From: Entonaema liquescens
Taxonomy: Eukaryota; Ascomycota; Sordariomycetes; Xylariales; Xylariaceae
Reading direction: 5' to 3'
Length of the DNA stretch: 64,000 nt
Assembly: GCA_902805475.1 (NCBI GenBank)
Contig: CADCSX010000006.1
Span: 1,860,001 to 1,924,000 of the forward strand
Shown here: piece by piece, positions 57,908-64,000 of the stretch
How positions within the stretch are numbered: position 1 is the first letter of the stretch
Layout: each line of letters begins with the position of its first letter
The notes under the pieces: generated by a model
Seen by the model: only the letters and a program-made list of their open reading frames with translations
The model's database searches: none
Told to the model about the DNA's origin: nothing
Position numbers and translations under genes: made by a program

Positions 57908-58906
57908 ATGGATCTCCTACTGTCTCTTCCGATAGTCTCATATTTCGGTGGACCAATGCTTTCGTCTTGGTCGGGTTCACTAAATCTCTTATTTTTCTAT
58001 ATGACCTGGACGACACTCGTCCTCTCTCACTCGCCTCTAAGAATCGAACTGGTTGGTACACTGGCAGTGCGCATAGTGTTTTGGCTGGTGCCGTCGCTCT
58101 TCTTCCTCATATTCGACGCCTTAGTTCCCAGCTTAGCAGAATCTATTAAGCACTATGGTTCTGCATCTTTACCTCGGCGAAGCGCCGTCTCCTTACTTCG
58201 CCAGGTTTTGCTCGCAGTATTTAACCTTGCGCTCAGCACTGCCGTGCAAGCTGGTATCTCCATTGGCGCAGGAACACTCTTACACCATCCGCTCTTCAAG
58301 ACTAGCACAACACTGCCGCTACCTTGGCAGATCGTAAAGCATATCTTGACATTGTATGCTGCGCGCGAAATTCTGACGTATTACCTCCACCGATTTGTGT
58401 TACACTCTCGGGGAAGAGTGGCAAGATTACACAACGCATACGCGCACTCGCGAAAACGTGCCGCTCCGTATGCGCTGATGCTGTACACGGATCATCCGCT
58501 GCCACTCCTGTTTAACCGCACTTTGCCGGTATACCTCCCAGCTATGGTCATTCAGCCGCATCTACTCACATATTTCTTATTTACAATATTAACGACATTG
58601 GAGGAGATGCTGTCCATGTCCGGCTATAATATTGTCCCAGGTATTATCATGGGCGGTATCGCGCGGCGTACTGCGACGCACTACGCAAGTGGAGGCCGCG
58701 GAAACTTTGGTGCTTGGGGACTATTGGACTGGATTAGCGGCACGAGTGTAGGCAAAGACGTCGTAAAGGATATTCACGACGAAGCAGAAAAACACCAGGT
58801 TAAGGAGCGCGGCCAGAAAGCTGTAAGTGACACAGGCAGTATGGTACAAGACGGCATCAACGGCTTGAAAAAGGGCCGCAAGAGCCGGAAGAAGAGCGTG
58901 GACTAG
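57908..58906 (+). CDS. Fatty-acid hydroxylase/sterol desaturase-like membrane protein
   Basis: A 332-residue single-exon gene. The N-terminal 140 residues hold three or four hydrophobic segments. The diiron-type histidine pattern follows: YYLHRFVLHS (HxxxH, residues about 160-170), then LHNAYAHSRKR and YTDHP, and THYASGGRGNFGAWGLLDWI near residues 255-275, whose last part matches the sterol-desaturase ending (NFG..GLLDW..GT). Canonical members have HxxHH in boxes two and three; here both are single-His versions, so iron binding may be weakened or changed. It may hydroxylate or desaturate a lipid in the ER, or be a non-catalytic relative. The tail is Lys/Arg-rich. The start follows an AACAACAAT leader. 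Confidence 0.8.
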   Translation: MDLLLSLPIVSYFGGPMLSSWSGSLNLLFFYMTWTTLVLSHSPLRIELVGTLAVRIVFWLVPSLFFLIFDALVPSLAESIKHYGSASLPRRSAVSLLRQVLLAVFNLALSTAVQAGISIGAGTLLHHPLFKTSTTLPLPWQIVKHILTLYAAREILTYYLHRFVLHSRGRVARLHNAYAHSRKRAAPYALMLYTDHPLPLLFNRTLPVYLPAMVIQPHLLTYFLFTILTTLEEMLSMSGYNIVPGIIMGGIARRTATHYASGGRGNFGAWGLLDWISGTSVGKDVVKDIHDEAEKHQVKERGQKAVSDTGSMVQDGINGLKKGRKSRKKSVD

Positions 58907-59303
58907 GAATAGTCTGAGCTTTTATTTTGGGGAAACAGAAAATATAATAGACAGCGGTGGTGTGGATTACGACTTTGGAAATATATTGGGAGGTAACTTT
59001 GGAGTTTGGGACAAGGAGCGGCCAGGTTGGAAGATATATCCATACGTCTAGGATTGTATCATTATGAGATATGATGAGAAGAATGGATGAGACATTTGAT
59101 AATGAAAATGAAAAGAATTTAACGTAAGAACTATAACTTTGGCTCCATGGTTAATGAAGTATTTTAGTAAATACACTTCTTTTATAATAATGTAAGTCTC
59201 TATATAACTACATGTACACCTTTGGAATAAAAGAACTCTTATTTACCTACTCGTTAAAATTTTAAATATCTGATTTTTTATTAAAATTTCGCTTTTAAAA
59301 TTA

Positions 59304-59339
59304 AAAACTTTTAAAAAATAACGAATTTTTAAAAAGTAA
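59304..59339. repeat. Left arm of inverted repeat at the AT island
   Basis: 36 bp that pair with 59732-59767. The inner 21 bp (59319-59339 with 59732-59752) are exactly complementary; the outer 15 bp have three mismatches, two of them C/T. Confidence 0.8.
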
Positions 59340-59731
59340 TTTTTATAATTATTTAAATTTAAATAAAATATATATTTAATATTAAATATTATTTAAATTT
59401 TAAATATTATTAATACGTATAATTTTAATATTTTAATTTTTTTAATTTTTATTTAACGTAATTATTTTTAATTACATTAATTTTAACATTATAATAATTA
59501 TTAATTTTTTAATTATTTATAATATATTTTATTTATTTTTATTAAAAATTAATAAATATTATTTAAATATAAAAAAACGATAATAAAAATAACGATAATT
59601 ATATTAAATTAACGTTTTATTATATAATATAAAATTAAAATATTAAATTTTTATATATAAATAATATTATTTATTTTAATTAAAATATTTAAATTTATAT
59701 AGTTAACATTAATAAAAATTTATATTAAAAT

Positions 59732-59785
59732 TTACTTTTTAAAAATTCGTTACTTTTTAAAAGTTCGTTACTTTTTAAAAGTCCT
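59732..59785. repeat. Right arm of the inverted repeat, overlapping an 18-bp tandem duplication
   Basis: 59732-59767 is the reverse complement of 59304-59339. The arm also contains TTCGTTACTTTTTAAAAG twice in tandem, with a partial third copy upstream, ending near 59782 where the AT island stops. Confidence 0.8.
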
Positions 59786-60137
59786 TGACTTTAAGGGCGA
59801 AGCCCCGGCAAAAGGTCGGATATTTGGAATCCTGACGAGTATATACCCCACCCTAATCGATAAAGCTCCAGCTCCAAGTGCATGACTTAGTGGCGTCATA
59901 TTGCTTAGCTGCCTTCTTAGCCCCCTGTCCTGTCATGGCGGGGCAATACCCGAGACGGATACTAAATACCAGACTCTTCCTTACATTAGACAGGCTCTCG
60001 CAAGAGACAAAACACCTTTCTAAAGCCCATTCTTTCTGAAACGGCCAGAACATACCAATTAGTTCGACCCGGACATATTTTCCCTATCCCATAACCAACG
60101 CTTCCAACCAAACACTTTACCAGCAAACAACGACACC

Positions 60138-60971
60138 ATGTCGACAACCACAAACCCCGACCCAGCACCCGGCTCCCTAGCTTTCATCCCCCTCGAAGCA
60201 AACCCCGAGCTCATGACCTCACTGCTGCACAAACTCGGCCTAAGCCAAGCCCTCCAGATCCACGACGTATACTCCATCACAGAGCCCGAGCTCCTCGCCT
60301 TCGTGCCCCGCCCCGCCCTCGCCCTACTCCTCGTCTTCCCCGTCTCTGCTACTTACGAGTCGCACCGCCTCGCCGAAGACGCCGGCGCCCCCGAGTACAC
60401 CGGCAGCGGCAAGGACGAGCCCGTGCTGTGGTACAAGCAGACCATCCGCAACGCGTGCGGCCTGATGGGCCTCTTGCACGCCGTGGCGAACGGGCCCGCG
60501 CGGGGCTTCGTCGGTACGTCCAATCTCCCCGTCCCTCCCCTTCCTCTCTCTCCCTTGCCCCCTCTCTCCCTCCCTCTTTCTTCTCTTCCCACTAACTCCC
60601 CCAACAGAACCCAACACCCCTCTCCACCGCCTCATAACATCCTCCATCCCGCCCCCGCGGAGCCTCCGCGCTCCTCGAACGCACCCCGAGCTCGCGGCCG
60701 CGCACCAGGAGGCCGCGAGCCGGGCGCGACGGCGGCGCCCGACGCCCGGGACGATGTGGACCTGCACTACGTGTGCTTCGTGAAGACGGAGGACGGCACC
60801 CTGTGGGAGCTGGACGGCCGTCGGAAGGGGCCCATCGCCCGCGGCAAGCTCGCCGAGAACGAGGACGTGCTGTCCGACAAGGCGCTATTGTGGGGCCCGC
60901 TGCAGTTCCTCGAGCGAGGGGGTGGTGATATGCGCTTTAGCTGCGTTGCGCTGGCGGGGTCGTTGGATTAG
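60138..60971 (+). CDS. Ubiquitin C-terminal hydrolase (UCH, peptidase C12), with probable indels in exon 2
   Basis: Exon 1 is 60138-60513, a CT-rich 94-nt intron spans 60514-60607, and exon 2 is 60608-60971. Family marks: FIPLEANPELM at the start, oxyanion Q101 and catalytic C107 (QTIRNACGLMGLLHA), catalytic His in DLHYVCFVKTEDG and Asp in LWELDGRRKGP. It removes small adducts from ubiquitin C-termini. Exon 2 needs three one-base changes: one C too many in 60652-60656, one base missing after 60687, and one G missing at 60722-60724. These link IPPRGASALLERTP, ELAAAHQEAASR and GATAAPDARDDVDLHY and give 741 nt (246 residues, normal for UCH). An unspliced 277-residue frame also exists by coincidence but carries a nonsensical Pro-rich insert. 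Confidence 0.83.
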   Translation: MSTTTNPDPAPGSLAFIPLEANPELMTSLLHKLGLSQALQIHDVYSITEPELLAFVPRPALALLLVFPVSATYESHRLAEDAGAPEYTGSGKDEPVLWYKQTIRNACGLMGLLHAVANGPARGFVGTSNLPVPPLPLSPLPPLSLPLSSLPTNSPNRTQHPSPPPHNILHPAPAEPPRSSNAPRARGRAPGGREPGATAAPDARDDVDLHYVCFVKTEDGTLWELDGRRKGPIARGKLAENEDVLSDKALLWGPLQFLERGGGDMRFSCVALAGSLD

Positions 60972-61466
60972 AGGGGTGGAGTTGTCTGATGTATTCCTTG
61001 AGGATAGGAGAAGGGGAATGAATGTTTTTGTAAGTTAAGTTGAGCTCGGCCGTAGCGCATTCTGCTATGCGCGCCGTCATGTCGTTCCGGGAAAGCAGGG
61101 CTGCTTTTAATGGGTATACAAATGGACAGCTATACACTCAGAGTTTCAGGAGAGGGAGACTTGTAGGGTTATTTATTTTGGGATGGTTGATATACCGTTC
61201 TAGCCCTGGTCTCGACAGAAGCAGCACGAGCAATATGGGTATTCTAATGATACCACATGCAATAGAGTCCAACAATCTTCGTTACATTCATTCTAGGGCC
61301 AATTTTTGTCAATCTTCAGACCGGTTTCCCAGTCTGTCAAAACCTCTCTGTTCCACACGCCATATCCTGCATATCACAACTGCCATAAACAATCTTCTAG
61401 GTACTGCGCTCCCCCTTTTAACCCAGCTTAGTTTCCACCAAGTCTAAGCTCCAGCCTCGAGAAGTA
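60972..61466. other. Convergent 3' intergenic region
   Basis: Spacer between the UCH stop and the stop of the Lys/Glu-rich gene. A 135-residue open frame at 61040-61447 has random-looking composition and is not called. Confidence 0.5.
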
Positions 61467-63441
61467 TTAGAATACGATCTGCGTTTCGTTAGCTGACAGA
61501 CTTCTGCGAGGTGTGCTAGGAGGAATCGTCTCGGCGGTGCCGAAAGGCTCGAAATTGAACATCGGGCGCGGGGTGTGAGAGACCGGCATAGGCGTCACAA
61601 TCGGCGAGGCATAGTGGCAGCTACTGTGGCCACAGCAAGGGGACTCGAGACTGAGGGCCGGCACCAGCGAGACGGGGACACAGGCGTATAAGCCGTGCTC
61701 ATGATAGACCGGGTGTGAGCATAATGGCGAATTGAGGCAGGAAGAGGTAGCGGTGGTCCTCATGCGGCTTGGGCTGGAGTTGAATCTAGGCATAAATCCA
61801 GTCAGCCATACGATCCTGCTATACTATTCCAATATGCTATGTCTCAAGGGTAGTATAGGAGGAAGCTATTTCAACTTACCCCCTTCTCGACCACGGCATT
61901 GTTCGCTTCGGGAAAGGGGGCGGGTCATCCAACTTGAGACCGAGCTTTTCGCACCACGGGGAGACGCAGCGACTCGTAGGAGTGTGGAAGGGCGAGCAAT
62001 CCCGAGGCGGAGACTGCGCTGTGGCGACGTCAGGGGTAGACTTTGGCTCGGTGCTGCGAAGGATGTGGCCTTGCATCATAGTCATAGGCCAGTCCCTATT
62101 ACCGTCCAAGCCGTGGCTGGTAGGGCGCCCATCCTCGCGGCTGTCGTGTTGTTTGTCAGGAGGAGCAGGTCCCGGAAAGGGATTCTGGTGGGGAAAGTTG
62201 TTGTTGTTCTTGGCTGGGGACTTTCCGGCAGACGCATTGCCTTCTCCAGGAGGATGGGTGTCTATGTACTGGTGTATATGTTTGTCGATGTGTGCGGCAA
62301 TATGCTCGATCAACTCCTGTTCGTTCAGGGAAGGGGGACATTTTTGTTTCGCGTCGGAAGTATCATCTGTGTCTTTCATGCCAAGTAGTTTCTTGGCGGC
62401 TTCAGTAAGGTCGTTCAGAGAAGGTAATCCCTCCCAACTATCTAACAAGTCCTTCATGAAGTCATGTGTTCCCTGTTCTTCGGGATGTTGGCATATTTGA
62501 CACCCAGGGTGATGATGCGACTCAGTGGCAGCGAGGCCGTTAGCGCCAGGAGGTAGGTCAGGAGGTGGTTCGGCTTCCTTCCCCTTATTTTTCTTCTTTT
62601 CCTTCTCCTTGCGGCGTTGCTCTTTACGCTCGCTTTTCTTTTCCGCCTTGAGTCTTTTCTCTTCTTCCTTTTCTTGAGCTTTTCTTTCCTTTTCAGCCTT
62701 CTTGGCTTCAGCCTTCTCCTTCTTCGCCTTTTCCTTGTCTTCCTTAGGTTTCTTGCCTTTAGGCTTCTGCGGCTCAACTATGGTGAGAATTGGCGGATCC
62801 CGAGTAGGCGCTGGGGGTGCGTTATCCTCTCTGTCGGGAGGCTGAGTAATGTCTTCTGGCGCTTCTTGGGGATGGGGAGGGTGGACGATGTTTTGGAAGG
62901 CAGTCAATGCTTGCTGCACTCCGTGAGTGATCCTCTCTTGCAGGCTTTCTTCTGGATGATCGTCTTGTTCTTGCTCCCGAGGTTCCTCATCTGGTGAATC
63001 AAGCTGTCAGTCGATACATGGTTTTATATAACTTGAATGCAGCCAACCGGCTTCAAGAAATCTTGAGATTTCCTCCAGATATAACAGCGATTATATATGG
63101 AACGACAACTGACCTTCAAAGTGCGCTTTCGAAGGTTTCTTGTGATTTTCCGGCTGGGGAAAAGCATCCAATGGCCTTGGTTCAACCTCCGCCAACAATG
63201 CTTCAACGTGTGAATTTATTTGAGACCTAGGGGATAGCTTGGGGCTATGGGCGAGGTCATCTAACTCGGGCTCAGCAGGATCGCCCTGCCAGCTACAGAC
63301 CTCAGCCGGCGGGCGAGGTTGATCGGGCTCCTCTTTGTGCGCGAGATCGTCCAGCTCGGGCTCAGGACTATCGCCTTTCCAGCTACAGTCCTCGGCATCT
63401 TTGGCCTTCTTTGGCTTGGGTTTTTGTTTTCCTTCGGTCAT
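61467..63441 (-). CDS. Lys/Glu-rich, partly repetitive protein of unknown function
   Basis: Exons 63441-63114, 62990-61880 and 61785-61467 give 585 residues; introns are 123 and 94 nt with clean GT...AG and matching phases. The N-terminus has two copies of a repeat, CSWKGDSPEPELDDLAH and CSWQGDPAEPELDDLAH, about 28 residues apart. A charged stretch of about 75 residues (around 165-240), nearly all Lys, Glu, Ala and Arg, should form a long single helix or coiled coil. Then come HHHPGCQICQHPEE and, near the C-terminus, SPCCGHSSCHYASP, Cys/His groups that could bind metal, plus a His-rich helix (ELIEHIAAHIDKHIHQYID). There is no signal peptide. I do not recognise the family; it is probably lineage-specific. 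Confidence 0.7.
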
Positions 63442-64000
63442 TGTGTTTCCTTCTAGGCCAAACGGAAGGGCGTCGATGTATTTAAGCCTCGCGGAGCATG
63501 CGCTCTAATTCTAAGTACCTATGTGGTAAACCCAGAAATGGGCAACTAGGTCATTCGCACTAGTTATGTTACATTTAAGTGTTCTGTATAGGTTATATTC
63601 GTCTAGGGGTGGAATCTTGAAGCTTGAAAGAACATAGAGTAGTAGGTGAAGATGGCATTCCGATGTCCAAAATTAATGTTGTTAGCTTCGAGTACTTAAC
63701 CCTTGGGCATTTCCCAGTTCTGCTAAGAGGTAGGTATATACATGTAGGTAAGCTCTACGGACTATATCTAAGTTACGAGTTCTTCTCTTCTTGGCTTTCA
63801 CCGGTAGTTACGATGAATTGTTGGGACTTTCTATACATATCTTGGGAAACGGCTCCTTAGAGAGGAAAATACTATAAGCGAATAACATCAATACCTCAAA
63901 AATTCAAGGCAGGGGCAATCTGGACGTCTGTTCCTTAAAGGCAGTGACCACCTCAGTTTCAATACCCAGGTACAATGCAGCAAATGGCGGCGCGAGTGAA
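63442..64000. other. Right flank, no gene seen
   Basis: Promoter side of the Lys/Glu-rich gene, with GTAGGTATATACATGTAGGTA at about 63730. No coding frame with recognisable features before the window ends; a gene could begin beyond it. Confidence 0.45.

Larger units (their letters stand above)
59245..59790. mobile_element. RIP-like AT island, probable relic of a small repeat element
   Basis: About 545 bp almost free of G and C. Between 59320 and 59700 most surviving C residues are in CpG (ACG), while CpA, CpT and CpC are nearly gone, as expected if repeat-induced point mutation converted C to T outside CpG. The island is flanked by an inverted repeat (listed separately). No protein-coding trace remains. 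It could be a mutated MITE or solo terminal repeat, or simply an AT isochore or a mitochondrial-DNA insertion. Confidence 0.55.
58907..60137. other. Intergenic region dominated by an AT-rich island
   Basis: After about 330 bp of ordinary 3' sequence the base composition drops abruptly to almost pure A/T (see the mobile-element entry), then returns to normal at about 59790 with a GGGC/GCCC mini-hairpin at 59795-59805. The UCH promoter occupies the rest. Confidence 0.7.

Noticed and set aside
60138..60971. Uninterrupted 277-residue reading of the UCH gene
   Set aside because: It translates a CT-rich GT...AG intron as a Pro/Leu repeat; splicing gives the family-typical length.
1..64000. tRNA genes
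   Set aside because: I looked for B-box words such as GGTTCGAAT and found none in a plausible cloverleaf; a dedicated scan would be decisive.

Overview
This window is nuclear DNA of a filamentous ascomycete (Pezizomycotina, probably Sordariomycetes; a Xylariales-like fungus is my best guess). The evidence is short GT-AG introns of about 48-125 nt, fungal-specific families (Zn2Cys6 regulators, DUF2855, Dnf3-type flippase, RSC subunit Sfh1), one gene per about 3 kb on both strands, and AT-leaning intergenic DNA full of TAGGTA/TACCTA words. I saw no rRNA, tRNA, CRISPR array, virus or intact transposon. Gene models were assembled by hand from splice signals and reading-frame continuity. All family names come from recognised motifs, not from a search.

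Layout. 0-2 kb: no gene. 2-6 kb: a Cys/His-rich unknown protein, an extended SDR resembling D-erythronate dehydrogenase, and an eight-exon SMP-30-type lactonase, tail to tail with the SDR. 7-10 kb: a possible 102-aa protein and a secreted RNase T2 with a second C-terminal domain. 11.6-19.6 kb: the Rab5 GEF Vps9 (VPS9 plus CUE) and a P4-ATPase flippase, head to head. 20-26 kb: a double ABM-fold protein, an F-box protein and a TPR-like protein. 26.7-32.7 kb: an M20 amidohydrolase head to head with an allantoate-permease-type MFS carrier, then a sugar-porter MFS carrier. 33.9-41.8 kb: two divergent Zn2Cys6 regulators. 42-48 kb: a second F-box protein, a DUF2855 protein and a DUF1295-like membrane protein. 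48.8-54.4 kb: Sfh1 and an alpha/beta hydrolase with a long disordered N-terminus. 57.9-63.4 kb: a fatty-acid-hydroxylase-like membrane protein, a RIP-like AT island with inverted-repeat ends, a ubiquitin C-terminal hydrolase and a Lys/Glu-rich unknown protein.

How the genes fit together. Most are housekeeping or trafficking genes with no obvious joint pathway. Two groups could be functional units. One is the lactonase plus erythronate-dehydrogenase-like pair (sugar-acid use). The other is the 26.7-41.8 kb block of hydrolase, two carriers and two regulators (nutrient uptake and catabolism).

The most striking pattern is that at least six otherwise well-formed genes are broken by single-base indels, mostly in short homopolymers: flippase, F-box 1, the first Zn2Cys6 regulator, Sfh1, alpha/beta hydrolase (two) and UCH (probably three). 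Correcting each makes the spliced CDS a multiple of three and restores family-typical sequence. Because Sfh1 is normally essential, residual assembly error is more likely than mass pseudogenisation. I found no convincing undescribed multi-gene system. The best leads are the two catabolic groupings, the Sfh1 GATA-like finger, the 20-nt micro-exon inside a zinc cluster and the AT island.
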